From Petrimonas sulfuriphila (GTDB lineage Bacteria; Bacteroidota; Bacteroidia; Bacteroidales; Dysgonomonadaceae): a stretch of DNA of 64,000 nucleotides. The notes under the pieces are model-generated. The model was not told where the DNA came from. It saw nothing but the letters and a program-made list of their open reading frames with translations, and searched no databases. Of this stretch, positions 9,388 through 18,698 are shown in pieces. Made by a program: the position numbers and the translations under genes. The stretch is taken from NCBI GenBank assembly GCA_038561985.1, contig CP073276.1, positions 1,364,001 to 1,428,000 on the forward strand, in the 5' to 3' direction. Position 1 is the stretch's first letter. Each line of letters opens with the position of its first letter.

Positions 9388-9597
9388 TTACTTGTTGAAT
9401 TTCTCCCGGTTTTTTTCTCTTCGTTTTAAAACGAAATGGAGTAAAACTGCCAAAATGAGACATACACCAATAATCATCCAGAACTCGTTGAGGTTACCCG
9501 ACTGTTTGTAGTTGGGATATCCGATAACAGCCATCACGATAGCATAAGCAGCTAAAGCCAGCGGTAGAAATATGTACCTTTTACTCTTGAGAGGCAT
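9388..9597 (-). CDS. Small two-helix membrane protein, hypothetical
   Basis: A 69-residue protein with two hydrophobic segments (about residues 8-25, FLPLALAAYAIVMAVIGY, and 38-55, EFWMIIGVCLILAVLL) and a strongly basic C-terminal tail (KRREKNREKFNK). The N-terminus is short and basic, so both ends are predicted to be cytoplasmic. Its start overlaps the end of the flavodoxin-like gene by 17 bp, which argues for a real, translationally coupled gene. No family is recognised. Confidence 0.6.
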   Translation of the reverse strand: MPLKSKRYIFLPLALAAYAIVMAVIGYPNYKQSGNLNEFWMIIGVCLILAVLLHFVLKRREKNREKFNK

Positions 9598-10087
9598 GGG
9601 ACGGGTTCATTTTTTTGGCAAATTTTTTAATTTTTTCCCGGGAGGCAGGGATCGACGGTTTTCTTGATCCGGACAGCCGGTACGTTATTATTTTTTCCAG
9701 GATGGACAGCCTGGAAGGATCGATCTCTCCACCGAAGTAGTCCCTGGCAATGGCACTGTTAAAAAGCTCGGGTGGATAAGCTTCCTGCAATTCTTTTTCT
9801 GCCCTTTCGCCGGAATCCGGACATATGATGAAAAGCCCGAGACGCTTCCGGGTAAGTATGTCGAGGTTTATCCGGCAAAAATTAGAGACCAACTCCAAAA
9901 CTTTTCCGTGATAAACGGAACTGCCTATAATGACAGTATCATACGTTGACGCATCGGGAAAAGATTCTCTGTTACTCAGGTCGCAGATATCTACTTTACC
10001 GTCGATCAAATTGAAAATCTCCCGCGCGCACTTCTCCTCGTCTCCGCGCCGGGAAGCATAAACAATGAGTGTGTTGTTTGCTGCCAT
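9581..10087 (-). CDS. Flavodoxin-domain protein, HemG/protoporphyrinogen-oxidase-like
   Basis: A 168-residue protein with an N-terminal flavodoxin fold. The phosphate-binding loop follows the first strand (LIVYASRRGDEEKCA), and a second signature is VIIGSSVYHGKVL, shared with menaquinone-dependent protoporphyrinogen IX dehydrogenase (HemG). The C-terminal tail is basic and helical. The genuine HemG has a long insertion loop, and I cannot decide whether this one is catalytic on protoporphyrinogen or a general flavodoxin. It lies 41 bp downstream of pepD and overlaps the small membrane-protein gene that follows. Confidence 0.7.
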   Translation of the reverse strand: MAANNTLIVYASRRGDEEKCAREIFNLIDGKVDICDLSNRESFPDASTYDTVIIGSSVYHGKVLELVSNFCRINLDILTRKRLGLFIICPDSGERAEKELQEAYPPELFNSAIARDYFGGEIDPSRLSILEKIITYRLSGSRKPSIPASREKIKKFAKKMNPSHASQE

Positions 10088-10128
10088 CTGATGGTTGTTT
10101 TGGGAAGAAGTGCGTGCAGAATAGAAAT

Positions 10129-11592
10129 TTATTTCATTTGTTCCAAAATAGCTAACAGGTAGTCGTAGGATTTTCCGACGGCTGCGATATGAACGGCTTC
10201 ATCGGGCGAATGTGCACCGGTGATGGTGGGGCCGAATGAAACGATATCAAGTTTGTGTCCGGCATTTGCCTGAATGATTCCGCATTCCAGTCCGGCGTGA
10301 ATAACATTTACGTTGGGACGTTGACCGTACTTCTCCATGTATATTTTCGTCATCGTGGTCAGTAGTTCTGAGTTGGCATCGGGTTGCCAGCCGGGATAAG
10401 CACCGTCGAATTCCACTTTTGCTCCGGCAAGCATAAACACGCTTTCCACCGATGAACAAACCCATTCTTTCCGGCTTTCCGAGGAGCTTCGGACCAGCAG
10501 TTTCACCTCAATCTGTCCTTCCGTCGACTGAACCAGGGCCAGGTTGAGCGAGCTTTCTACTACACCCGGAAATTCGGCAAGCATACTGATTACTCCGTTT
10601 GGACAACCTTCTACGGCATTGATCAGATCATCCTGAACCTCAATCGGTAACAACGATTCCGGCACGTCGGTTTTTTCGGCTTTAAAAGAGATGGAGCTTT
10701 CAATTCCTGAAAATTCTTCCCGGAAAAGCGATTCGTATTCATTCACCAAATCAACCAGGTCCTCCGAAAGTTGTTCGGGGATGGTGACAACGGCAAATGA
10801 TTCGCGTGGAATGGCGTTTCTCAGTGATCCTCCGTGAATGTTTGCGAGACGGGCTTCGTAGTTTCTCACAACGTCTTTGAGAAACCGGTTCATCAGTTTG
10901 TTGGCATTCGCATGTCCCAGATGGATCTGTGTTCCCGAGTGTCCGCCTTTGAGCCCGGTAAGGCTTATCTTAAAAGCCACGTCGCCTTTCTCAATTTCTT
11001 CATCGGGCTTAAACTGGAAAGAGACATTCACGTCTGTCCCTCCGGCACAACCAACACAGAGATCGCCGTCTTCTTCGGTATCTAAATTCAACATGACCGT
11101 GCCGCTCAGAAAGCCTTTCTGCAGACCAAAGGCACCGTCCATTCCCACTTCTTCATCCACAGTGAAAAGAGCTTCTATAGGCGGGTGATTCAGCAGGTTA
11201 TCTTCCAGTACGGCCATCATCATGGCGCAGCCGATACCGTTGTCTGCTCCCAACGTTGTGGAGCGGGCTTTCACCCACTCACCGTCGATATACGTTTGAA
11301 TGGGGTCTCTGGAGAAATCGTGGGTAACATCAGCGTTTTTTTGGGGAACCATATCCAGGTGCGATTGAATGATAATGGTTTTTCCGCTTTCGTACCCTTT
11401 TGATGCCGGCTTTTTTATGAGCACATTCCCTGCTTTATCCTGCCTGGTTTCCAGGTTGAGTGATTTGCCAAAATTCATTACAAATTTCGTGACCTCTTCC
11501 ATTTGTCCGGTAGGTCGTGGAATTTGATTGAGTTCGTGAAAATATTTCCAGACCCCTTGGGGATTTAGGTTTAAAATTTCTGATGTTGCCAT
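10129..11592 (-). CDS. pepD: Aminoacyl-histidine dipeptidase (cytosol non-specific dipeptidase, M20)
   Basis: A 487-residue zinc dipeptidase of the M20 family that hydrolyses Xaa-His and other dipeptides in the cytoplasm. The metal-site motifs are visible: IIQSHLDMVPQ (His and Asp), the bridging Asp in TTLGADNGIG, the catalytic Glu pair in FTVDEEVGMDG, and NLDTEEDG. A late His in TGAHSPDEAVH completes the site. There is no signal peptide. The length matches the family. It begins 10 bp after the flippase-like gene and probably shares its transcript. In a peptide- and amino-acid-fermenting organism it would supply amino acids from imported peptides. Confidence 0.93.
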   Translation of the reverse strand: MATSEILNLNPQGVWKYFHELNQIPRPTGQMEEVTKFVMNFGKSLNLETRQDKAGNVLIKKPASKGYESGKTIIIQSHLDMVPQKNADVTHDFSRDPIQTYIDGEWVKARSTTLGADNGIGCAMMMAVLEDNLLNHPPIEALFTVDEEVGMDGAFGLQKGFLSGTVMLNLDTEEDGDLCVGCAGGTDVNVSFQFKPDEEIEKGDVAFKISLTGLKGGHSGTQIHLGHANANKLMNRFLKDVVRNYEARLANIHGGSLRNAIPRESFAVVTIPEQLSEDLVDLVNEYESLFREEFSGIESSISFKAEKTDVPESLLPIEVQDDLINAVEGCPNGVISMLAEFPGVVESSLNLALVQSTEGQIEVKLLVRSSSESRKEWVCSSVESVFMLAGAKVEFDGAYPGWQPDANSELLTTMTKIYMEKYGQRPNVNVIHAGLECGIIQANAGHKLDIVSFGPTITGAHSPDEAVHIAAVGKSYDYLLAILEQMK

Positions 11593-11602
11593 AATTATAT
11601 AT

Positions 11603-12625
11603 TTATTGTTTCTGATTTTCGATAACAGGTAATCCTAAATTTTCTTTTTCTCTTTTTACATACGGAAGAGCTAGAATTCCCATCACTCCCAAAAGGATGA
11701 TCCAAACCGATTGAACGGTGAAGATTGCCCCTGCAAATGCGCTGGCCTCTTCATAACCTATCCCGAAGATAACCAGGGAGGAGATTACCATGAAATGCCA
11801 CGTCCCGACGCCTCCCTGAACAGGTACTGCCACGCCGACGTTACTCATGGCGTATACAATCCACCCGATTATCGGACCCAGGTTTTTGGTGAAATCAAAG
11901 GCATAAAAGCAAATGTAAAAATACACATAAAAACTCAACCAGGCGAGAACGGTGTAAATAATTATTTTCCCTTTCGATTTCATCTTGGCAATCAGTACCA
12001 TGTCGTACTGGACGACCTGTAGGAACTTGTTGACTTTTTTTACCAGAGGGTTTTCTTTAAAGTAGAAAAACATGACAAAGATTCCGCCGCTAATCAGTAT
12101 GAGAAGCAGGTACAGCCAAACGGACGTAAATAATTTCGTGAAGTTTTCTGCAAAGCCGGGGTTTTGATGAAAATAAGATACAAAGAAGTCGACATAAAGC
12201 GCCAGGCTGATGATAACGAGAACAACACCCGCCAAGATATCGAGGATTTTATCTACAAAAAAAGTTTCGAAAGTTTTGGAGAAAGGGATCTGATCGTATT
12301 TGGTTACTATCCCACATCGCCACAGGTCTCCAGCGCGGGGCAAAAGAAAATTGACGGCATAATTTCCAAAGGTGGCGAACACAATGCTCTCCCGCTTGGG
12401 GCGGTATCCCAGGGAATTCAGGAAAAGTTCCCAGCGTAATGCGCGAAAATAGTTGCCCAAAAGCCCGAACACGAGCGATGAAGCGATAATCCCGAAATGA
12501 GCGGAGCTTGCAATCTCCCACACTTCTCTTAAATTGGTTTTGCGATAGAGCAGCCAGATTATAGCTACGCCAATTGCAAGTGATAATGTTGTTTTTAGAA
12601 TATCCTGTATGCGCTTTGAGTTCAT
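11603..12625 (-). CDS. Lysylphosphatidylglycerol synthase transmembrane-region / flippase-like membrane protein
   Basis: A 340-residue polytopic inner-membrane protein of the UPF0104/lysylphosphatidylglycerol-synthase TM family. The start chosen is the ATG at 12625, where the coding pattern begins; an upstream ATG at 12688 would add a poor 21-residue extension overlapping the divergent promoter region. About eight membrane helices are seen, with family blocks RALRWELFLNSLGY and VPVQGGVGTWHFMVISS. The cytoplasmic aminoacyl-transferase domain of MprF is absent, so only the flippase-like part is present, and lipid substrate and direction are unknown. First gene of the minus-strand unit with pepD. 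Confidence 0.82.
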   Translation of the reverse strand: MNSKRIQDILKTTLSLAIGVAIIWLLYRKTNLREVWEIASSAHFGIIASSLVFGLLGNYFRALRWELFLNSLGYRPKRESIVFATFGNYAVNFLLPRAGDLWRCGIVTKYDQIPFSKTFETFFVDKILDILAGVVLVIISLALYVDFFVSYFHQNPGFAENFTKLFTSVWLYLLLILISGGIFVMFFYFKENPLVKKVNKFLQVVQYDMVLIAKMKSKGKIIIYTVLAWLSFYVYFYICFYAFDFTKNLGPIIGWIVYAMSNVGVAVPVQGGVGTWHFMVISSLVIFGIGYEEASAFAGAIFTVQSVWIILLGVMGILALPYVKREKENLGLPVIENQKQ

Positions 12626-12726
12626 CTTAACTGAATAGGGTCTTTCTAGAGTAGGAGCGAAAGGCATAAAAAGAAAGCTAAAAAGCACTATTTTAACTTA
12701 TTGTTCTATCCTTTTTTGACCGTTGA

Positions 12727-12759
12727 TTGCCAAAATTTTTAAATTATTCCTTACCTTTG
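12727..12759 (+). promoter_or_regulatory. Bacteroidota-type promoter of rsmA
   Basis: A -33 element TTG at 12727 and a -7 element TACCTTTG at 12752-12759, with a 22-base spacer, match the Bacteroidota consensus TTTG/TAnnTTTG. Transcription would start near 12766, giving a leader of about 30 bases before the ATG at 12795. Confidence 0.7.
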
Positions 12760-12794
12760 CGACCGTAAAGATAGCTAATAATCGCTAATTGACA

Positions 12795-13601
12795 ATGATA
12801 TCGGTAAAACCTAAAAAAAACCTCGGGCAACATTTCCTGAAAGATTCAGCAATTGCCAGTCGGATTGCCGACACGCTCGACGCTTTTGCTCCGCTTCCCA
12901 TTCTCGAGGTAGGGCCGGGTACCGGTATGCTCACGCAATTTCTGCTGTCAAAAGGCAGAAACCTTACGGTTGTGGAAATCGACCGGGAGTCCATTGCTTA
13001 CCTGAAGGAGTATTTTCCTTCGTTGAACGGAAATATTTTGCAGCAAAATTTCCTGACCCTGGATGTTGCGGAATATTACGACGGACCATTCTGTGTTATT
13101 GGTAACTATCCTTACAATATATCCACGCAAATTTTCTTTAAAGTGCTCGAAAACAAGGATCTGATTCCCTGTTGTGCGGGTATGATACAGAAGGAGGTGG
13201 CTGAACGCATGATTGCTTCACCCGGTAGTAAAGCTTACGGCATACTCAGTGTTTTGCTGCAGGCCTGGTACGATATCGAGTACCTCTTCACGGTGAGCGA
13301 ACAGGCGTTTATTCCTCCGCCCAAGGTCAAATCGGCAGTTGTGCGGCTTACACGTAATAAACGAAAGCAGCTCAACTGCAATGAAAAACTGTTCAAGTCG
13401 GTAGTGAAAACAAGTTTCAACCAGCGAAGGAAAATGCTGAGAAACTCCATCAGATCGCTGCTGCCCGAAGAAAGTCCTTTGCCCGACGACCCGATGCTCA
13501 CAAAGCGTCCCGAGCAGCTGTCGATCGAACAATTCGAACAGCTGACGAACCTGCTCGAACCCTTAGCCGGCAAAAATTTCTTGGAAGAAAACAAGAACTG
13601 A
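12795..13601 (+). CDS. rsmA: 16S rRNA (adenine(1518)-N6/adenine(1519)-N6)-dimethyltransferase
   Basis: A 268-residue methyltransferase (KsgA) that dimethylates two adjacent adenosines in helix 45 of 16S rRNA late in small-subunit assembly. Motifs are in order: KKNLGQHFLKD at the start, SAM-binding VGPGTGML, the acidic ENVEIDR-like loop (VVEIDRES), the catalytic NYPYNIS, and the C-terminal helical domain with SFNQRRKMLRNS. The ATG at 12795 was chosen; a TTG six bases upstream would add two residues. It is transcribed from the promoter at 12727-12759 and followed 28 bp later by corA. NYPY instead of the commoner NLPY is a harmless variant. Confidence 0.96.
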   Translation: MISVKPKKNLGQHFLKDSAIASRIADTLDAFAPLPILEVGPGTGMLTQFLLSKGRNLTVVEIDRESIAYLKEYFPSLNGNILQQNFLTLDVAEYYDGPFCVIGNYPYNISTQIFFKVLENKDLIPCCAGMIQKEVAERMIASPGSKAYGILSVLLQAWYDIEYLFTVSEQAFIPPPKVKSAVVRLTRNKRKQLNCNEKLFKSVVKTSFNQRRKMLRNSIRSLLPEESPLPDDPMLTKRPEQLSIEQFEQLTNLLEPLAGKNFLEENKN

Positions 13602-13629
13602 TTATTCATCGATTAAAAACCGAAACATC

Positions 13630-14574
13630 ATGGCGGAAATCAAACTCTTTTACCACAAAGACGGCGTGGTTAGACTCAGCCGCAGCCTTGATTTTCTCAA
13701 ATCAAACCCTATCCAGAGCTTTCTATGGATAGACCTTAATGACGTTGACGAAGAAGTGGAAAACGAACTCGAAGACTTTCTGAAGATTTACATTCAGGAA
13801 GAAGAGGAAATGATCGAGATCGAGATGTCGTCGCGTTACATCGAGACGCAGGATACACTGGTGGTTAACTCGAACTTCCTTTTGTCGAACTTCGAAAGCG
13901 ACCCGGTGTCGTTTATACTCAAAAACAATATATTGGTTACGGTTCGCAGCGAGGAACTTATTTCGTTTCATGAAACGGTGAAGAAAATATCGGCAAACCC
14001 CAAAGGATACAATACCGGTGCGGATGTTCTGGTGGCATTGCTCGAAACCCGGGTGGAGTTTGATGCCGATATGATTGAAAACATGACGCACAAGATCACC
14101 CAGCTCAGTAACAGCTTGAGTCTGCAGGAAGCCGACAAGGAGTTGCTGGGCGAGATCAAGAACTTACAGGAAAAGACCATGATGCTCCGCGAGAACATTA
14201 TCGATAAGCAACGCACGGTTTCGAGCATGTTACGCAGTGATTTTATTCCCAAGGAACTACAGCCGAAACTATCCATGATGATCCGCGACATCAACTCGCT
14301 GGTAGAGCATATCAAGTTCAGTTTTGACCGGTTGGATTACTTGCAGGATACGTTTTTAGGTTATGTTAATATCGAACAGAACAAAATCATCAAGATTTTT
14401 ACCATTGTGTCGGTGATTTTTATGCCGCCCACGCTTATCGCCAGTATTTACGGGATGAATTTTACAGCCATGCCAGAGTTGAATATGAAATGGGGATATC
14501 CAGTATCCATAGGGTTGATGGTGCTCTCATCGCTGGCCATCCTGTTGTATTTCAAGAAAAGGAAGTGGTTGTAA
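13630..14574 (+). CDS. corA: CorA-type magnesium/cobalt transporter
   Basis: A 314-residue divalent-cation channel of the CorA/MIT family. The long acidic and helical cytoplasmic funnel (residues 1-250) is followed by two C-terminal membrane helices. The signature YGMNF that forms the selectivity filter lies at the end of the first helix (SVIFMPPTLIASIYGMNF). The short basic tail (KKRKWL) is expected in the cytoplasm. It lies 28 bp after rsmA in the same direction. The pairing with rsmA is probably incidental co-transcription. Confidence 0.93.
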   Translation: MAEIKLFYHKDGVVRLSRSLDFLKSNPIQSFLWIDLNDVDEEVENELEDFLKIYIQEEEEMIEIEMSSRYIETQDTLVVNSNFLLSNFESDPVSFILKNNILVTVRSEELISFHETVKKISANPKGYNTGADVLVALLETRVEFDADMIENMTHKITQLSNSLSLQEADKELLGEIKNLQEKTMMLRENIIDKQRTVSSMLRSDFIPKELQPKLSMMIRDINSLVEHIKFSFDRLDYLQDTFLGYVNIEQNKIIKIFTIVSVIFMPPTLIASIYGMNFTAMPELNMKWGYPVSIGLMVLSSLAILLYFKKRKWL

Positions 14575-14586
14575 AGTTATCACCGG

Positions 14587-15927
14587 CTATTTGATATATA
14601 TCCGGTATTCCCAGGGGGCCAGTTCTATTTTTTTTACAGGCGTTACTGTTTTGGCAGAAGGAAAAGCGGTAAAGCCTATACCCGGCACTTCTTCGTTGAA
14701 AACAGTTTTCACACTGTATTTGCTGAGATTAAAAACACAAACGATCTCGTTTCCTTCATGGGCGCGTTTGAAAGAGAAAACGCTTGCCGGACTGTCGTTC
14801 ACGATTTCAGTCATCTTTCCCCCTCTCTCCGGTGAAAGCAACGCTTTATTGGTTTTTTTTAATGCGTTAAGCGATGTGTATAAACCGGTAAATCCGCTCC
14901 TGTCGGTCCAATTGATACTGTCTTTTTCAAAAAACTGCAGCCTGCGGTTTAATCCGGCCTCTTGTCCGCTGTAAATCAGAGACATGCCGGGGAGCATATA
15001 GGTGAGTACGGCAAAGGTTCCGGCGGCCTCGCCCATTCGTTCAAACTCCGTTCCGTTCCACGAGTTTTCATCGTGGTTCGAGGTGAAATACATCGGTATG
15101 GCATGGGAGGAAAAACGTTCGTTCATTCGCTTGAGCGATAGCCGTAGAGAATCCACGTTTTCTTTTCCCTGAGCCACCATATTCATTTTGTGGTGGAGAT
15201 CCCACGCATAATAGGCATCAAAAATTGATTCGTTGAGTTCCGGTTTTTCAGCTTCGGCAAGCATGAAAATATCCGGTTTCAGCGTTATGAGTGAATCCTT
15301 TGCCGTTTCCCAAAAATCAATCGGGACTTCATAGGCTACATCACAGCGGAAACCGTCGATATCGGCCTCACGCACCCAAAACGCCATGGCGTCAATCATC
15401 GCCTTGCGCATTTCGTTCTTGCCGTAATCCAGTGGCGCGATATCTGTCCAGTCGTACATGATAATCGGACTTCCCAAACTGTCCCTCTTGTACCAGTCGG
15501 AGTGCTCCGTTATCCACGTGTGATCGCGTGAGGTATGGTTGGGTACCCAGTCCAGAATTACTTTCATACCCATGTCGTGTGCTTCTTTTACCACGGTTAT
15601 AAAATCGTCCATGGTGCCGAATTCAGGGTTCACCTCCGTATAGTTCCTGATGGAGTAATAACTCCCCAATGTTCCTTTCCTGTCTTTTTCTCCGATAGGT
15701 TGAACAGGCATGAACCACAACAGGTCCACGCCCAGTTCTTTCAGCCGGGGTAAATGAGCGGCAAAGGTATTGAACGTACCCTCTGGCGTGAATTGTCGCG
15801 TGTTTACCTCGTAGATAGTGGCATCGTAAACCCATTCGGGGTGTACACTTGTTGCCGCTTCCTGCTTTTTGTTTCCGCACGAAAACAGAAGCGACACAAT
15901 CCATAAAAGGAAAATTGTTTTTTTCAT
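14587..15927 (-). CDS. Alpha-amylase family GH13 lipoprotein
   Basis: A 446-residue alpha-glucan hydrolase anchored as a lipoprotein (LLFSC, Cys17), probably in the periplasm or at the outer membrane. The four GH13 regions are visible: DWVPNH (Asp126), GFRCDVAYE with the nucleophile Asp196, LAEAEKPE with the acid/base Glu225, and FTSNHDENS with the transition-state Asp286. A small C-terminal beta domain (about residues 370-446) follows. Its neighbours are a sugar MFS permease (52 bp upstream) and a LacI-type regulator, so it likely releases maltose or short maltodextrins for import. It converges with corA with only 12 bp between. Confidence 0.93.
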   Translation of the reverse strand: MKKTIFLLWIVSLLFSCGNKKQEAATSVHPEWVYDATIYEVNTRQFTPEGTFNTFAAHLPRLKELGVDLLWFMPVQPIGEKDRKGTLGSYYSIRNYTEVNPEFGTMDDFITVVKEAHDMGMKVILDWVPNHTSRDHTWITEHSDWYKRDSLGSPIIMYDWTDIAPLDYGKNEMRKAMIDAMAFWVREADIDGFRCDVAYEVPIDFWETAKDSLITLKPDIFMLAEAEKPELNESIFDAYYAWDLHHKMNMVAQGKENVDSLRLSLKRMNERFSSHAIPMYFTSNHDENSWNGTEFERMGEAAGTFAVLTYMLPGMSLIYSGQEAGLNRRLQFFEKDSINWTDRSGFTGLYTSLNALKKTNKALLSPERGGKMTEIVNDSPASVFSFKRAHEGNEIVCVFNLSKYSVKTVFNEEVPGIGFTAFPSAKTVTPVKKIELAPWEYRIYIK

Positions 15928-15978
15928 TGCTGTGTTATTTATTCAAGCTCCTTAGCAACACATGCGAAACTTAAATTG

Positions 15979-17514
15979 TTATTTTTGTTCTTGTGCATTT
16001 TTTTTAAATTTATACGCATCGTCCCGATCTTGAACGAAGAAAACCGATAAAGCTCCGAGAATAAGCGAACATCCGGCAAGCACCATCGTGAAGATAACTT
16101 GTCCTCCAAAAATATCTTTCGTGACAAATCCCAGGATACTGGCAGCCAGGATCTGTGGAATAACGATAAAAAAATTGAAAATCCCCATATACGTTCCCAT
16201 TTTATCTGCCGGAAGGGCGCCCGTGAGAATGGCATACGGCATGGAGAGAATGCTTCCCCAGGTGAACCCTATGCCGATCATGGGCAGAAGAAGAATTTGG
16301 GGATCCTGGATAAAGAAGAACGAGATAAATGAGACCCCGCCCACAGCCAGTGCAATGGAATGGGTTGCCTTGCGCCCGATCTGACGGGCAAGCACCGGAA
16401 GCAGGAATGCCGACAGGGCCGACACGGCATTGTAAACGGCAAAAAGAACCCCCACCCAGTCGGCACCCTGGTTGTAAAGTTCGGAAGCTGTCTCGTTCGT
16501 CCCAAAGACATGCTGGGTTACGGCCGGCGTAGTATAAATCCACATGGCGTAAAACGACAACCACGAAAAAAACTGGACCACGGCGAGTTGTCCCATGGTT
16601 TTCGGCATATGAAGCAAGTCGTTCATGATGCCCACCATGCCGTTTTGGGTACTTCCTTTTTTAGTCAACGCACCCGATACCAGTAAAATAATTCCAAAGG
16701 TCAATAACAATCCCGAAACAATGTAGAGTTGAGCTTCAAGCCTCAACAAAACGATTATTGCAGTTGCAGCGATCCCTGCCACTGTCCAGACGGAACCGTT
16801 TTTAAGAAATTGATCCGGGGTGACCGGCGATTTCAGCCCGGCTTTAATACCGGATATTTTCTCCTTTTCCTGCTCAAACGCAGCCAATTCTTCGGGAGAG
16901 TATTCTTTGGAGGTAAAGACCGTGTATAAGACCGAGGCCAGCAAAACAACCCCTCCGATATAGAACGAGAGTTTAACCGACTGGGGTATTATGCCCTCAC
17001 CGGCCGTATTGGGCACACCGAACCAGTTGGTTAAGATATAAGGTAATGCCGAAGCAATGACGGCGCCTAAACCGATAAAAAAGCTCTGCATGGCAAATCC
17101 CATGGTCCGCTGCTCCGAAGGAAGATTGTCTCCCACAAAAGCGCGGAACGGTTCCATGGAAATATTGATGGAAGCATCCATGATCCATAACATTCCGGCC
17201 GCAATCCACAGTGCAGGGGAGTTGGGCATGACGAACAACGCCAGCGTAGTAAAAATGGCTCCGATGGTAAAATAGGGACGACGCCTGCCGAACCGGTTCC
17301 AGGTTTTATCGCTGAGGTGTCCGATGATGGGTTGAACGATGAGTCCGGTAAGCGGGGCGGCAATCCAGAGTATGGGGATATCTTCCACCCGAGCGCCCAG
17401 TGTCTCGAAGATACGGCTGACATTCGCGTTTTGAAGCGCAAAGCCGAATTGAATTCCCAAAAATCCGAAGCTCATGTTCCAGATTTCCCAAAAAGAGAGG
17501 TGTCTTTTCTTCAT
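15979..17514 (-). CDS. MFS sugar permease (GPH/SLC45-like, probable maltose transporter)
   Basis: A 511-residue inner-membrane transporter with 12 predicted helices. Family features include the N-terminal SFGFLGIQFGFALQNANVSR, QPIIGHLSDKTWNRFGRRRPY (the motif between helices 2 and 3) and the late QILAASILGFV. These are typical of the SLC45/GPH-related sugar symporters found in maltose loci of Bacteroidota and Proteobacteria. It is 52 bp from the GH13 gene and 144 bp from the LacI gene. A -7-like box and a LacI-type operator candidate lie upstream (17543-17618). Substrate maltose or maltodextrin is inferred from context. Confidence 0.88.
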   Translation of the reverse strand: MKKRHLSFWEIWNMSFGFLGIQFGFALQNANVSRIFETLGARVEDIPILWIAAPLTGLIVQPIIGHLSDKTWNRFGRRRPYFTIGAIFTTLALFVMPNSPALWIAAGMLWIMDASINISMEPFRAFVGDNLPSEQRTMGFAMQSFFIGLGAVIASALPYILTNWFGVPNTAGEGIIPQSVKLSFYIGGVVLLASVLYTVFTSKEYSPEELAAFEQEKEKISGIKAGLKSPVTPDQFLKNGSVWTVAGIAATAIIVLLRLEAQLYIVSGLLLTFGIILLVSGALTKKGSTQNGMVGIMNDLLHMPKTMGQLAVVQFFSWLSFYAMWIYTTPAVTQHVFGTNETASELYNQGADWVGVLFAVYNAVSALSAFLLPVLARQIGRKATHSIALAVGGVSFISFFFIQDPQILLLPMIGIGFTWGSILSMPYAILTGALPADKMGTYMGIFNFFIVIPQILAASILGFVTKDIFGGQVIFTMVLAGCSLILGALSVFFVQDRDDAYKFKKNAQEQK

Positions 17515-17542
17515 GTTGTGATGTTTTTCTTCTGTTAATAAG

Positions 17543-17550
17543 CAAATTTA
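17543..17550 (-). promoter_or_regulatory. -7 box of the sugar permease gene
   Basis: On the minus strand the sequence reads TAAATTTG, matching TAnnTTTG, 29 bases before the permease start codon. I see no good -33 partner at the usual distance, so activation by a regulator is possible. Confidence 0.45.
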
Positions 17551-17604
17551 CAATGCTTTGAACATCGAAGAACCGTATTTTAAGTAAAAAAGTTGAAAAA
17601 TGTA

Positions 17605-17618
17605 TGCAATCGAATGCA
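17605..17618. promoter_or_regulatory. Candidate LacI-family operator
   Basis: TGCAATCGAATGCA is an imperfect inverted repeat with TGCA arms around a central TCGA, the shape of LacI/PurR-type operators. It sits between the regulator gene and the sugar permease gene, about 55 bases upstream of the permease -7 box, where it would act as an activator-type or looping site rather than a simple block. Confidence 0.4.
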
Positions 17619-17658
17619 TTGGAATCTGTGACGTAACAACTGAGGGCGTCACTCGTTG

Positions 17659-18675
17659 TCAATTTCTTGTGGAGTTCCTGACCACCAACTTGGTTTTAAT
17701 GACTTTGCTCACGATACCCGTCTTCTTTTCGATACCTTTTATGCGGTTGATAAGCAGGCGTGCTGCAGCTTTTCCCATCTCGAAACCGTGTTGATCTACG
17801 CTCGTAAGCGTTGGATCGGTCATTTCAGTAATGTATGAATTGGTAAATCCGCAAACCGATATGTCCTGAGGAATCTTGTATCCTGCTGATTTGCAAATCT
17901 GAAGACAATAAGAGGCCACTTCGTCGTTGATACAGAAAAAAGCATCGGGAGCAGGAGCAATCTTCAACATGACAGGCACTATTTCGCGTGCAAGTTCAAT
18001 GGTATCGCATACCTGTATAAGGGCTTTATCCACGGAGATATTGTGATTCCGCAACGCATCTTCGTAACCCATCCTTCTGTTGTTGGCAATGGGCAAGTGC
18101 GGGTTGGATCCAAGAAATGCAATGCGTGTACATCCACTCCTGATCAGATAATCAACGGCATTGTAAGCACCGGCGTAATCGTCTATAACCACCTTGTCGG
18201 TATTGATCCCGGTGCAGATACGGTCGAAAAATACGAGATGTGTCCCGTTGTCTATAATGTCCTGGAAGTGAGAAAACTCTTCGGTCGATTTGGATTGAGA
18301 AGCCAGAATGCCCCGTACCCTCGCATCAAGAAGGGTTTCCACGCTCTTTACTTCCCGGCCGTAATTTTCGTTGGACTGGCATATGATCAGGTTATAATTC
18401 TCTTTTTCCGCTTCATCCTGAATACCGGCTATTACCGTAGAAAAAAAATAGTGCACAATTTCAGGAACAATAACGCCAATGGTATTGTTCCGATTCGTAC
18501 GAAGTTGAAGCGCAAGCGTGTTAGGCTTGTATTTGTGTTTCACGGCATAGTCCCGTACAAGCTCTTTGGTTTCCTTGCTGATGGCAGGATGATTCCTTAG
18601 CGCCCGGGATACGGTTGAGGGTGATAATTTTAACTCCTTGGCAATGTCTTTCAGGGTAATTTGTCGCTTGTCCAT
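17659..18675 (-). CDS. LacI-family transcriptional regulator
   Basis: A 338-residue sugar-responsive DNA-binding protein. The N-terminal helix-turn-helix and hinge helix are intact (ITLKDIAKELKLSPSTVSRALRNHP, residues 6-30). It is followed by a periplasmic-binding-protein-like ligand domain (about residues 60-330), with GVIVPEIVHYFFSTVIAGIQ and the later DISVCGFTNSYITEM. It precedes the sugar permease and GH13 genes on the same strand and is their probable regulator. A candidate operator is at 17605-17618 and a promoter at 18699-18732. The inducer, presumably maltose or a derivative, is inferred. Confidence 0.93.
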   Translation of the reverse strand: MDKRQITLKDIAKELKLSPSTVSRALRNHPAISKETKELVRDYAVKHKYKPNTLALQLRTNRNNTIGVIVPEIVHYFFSTVIAGIQDEAEKENYNLIICQSNENYGREVKSVETLLDARVRGILASQSKSTEEFSHFQDIIDNGTHLVFFDRICTGINTDKVVIDDYAGAYNAVDYLIRSGCTRIAFLGSNPHLPIANNRRMGYEDALRNHNISVDKALIQVCDTIELAREIVPVMLKIAPAPDAFFCINDEVASYCLQICKSAGYKIPQDISVCGFTNSYITEMTDPTLTSVDQHGFEMGKAAARLLINRIKGIEKKTGIVSKVIKTKLVVRNSTRN

Positions 18676-18698
18676 ATTGTTGAGGTTTTTAAATGTCT

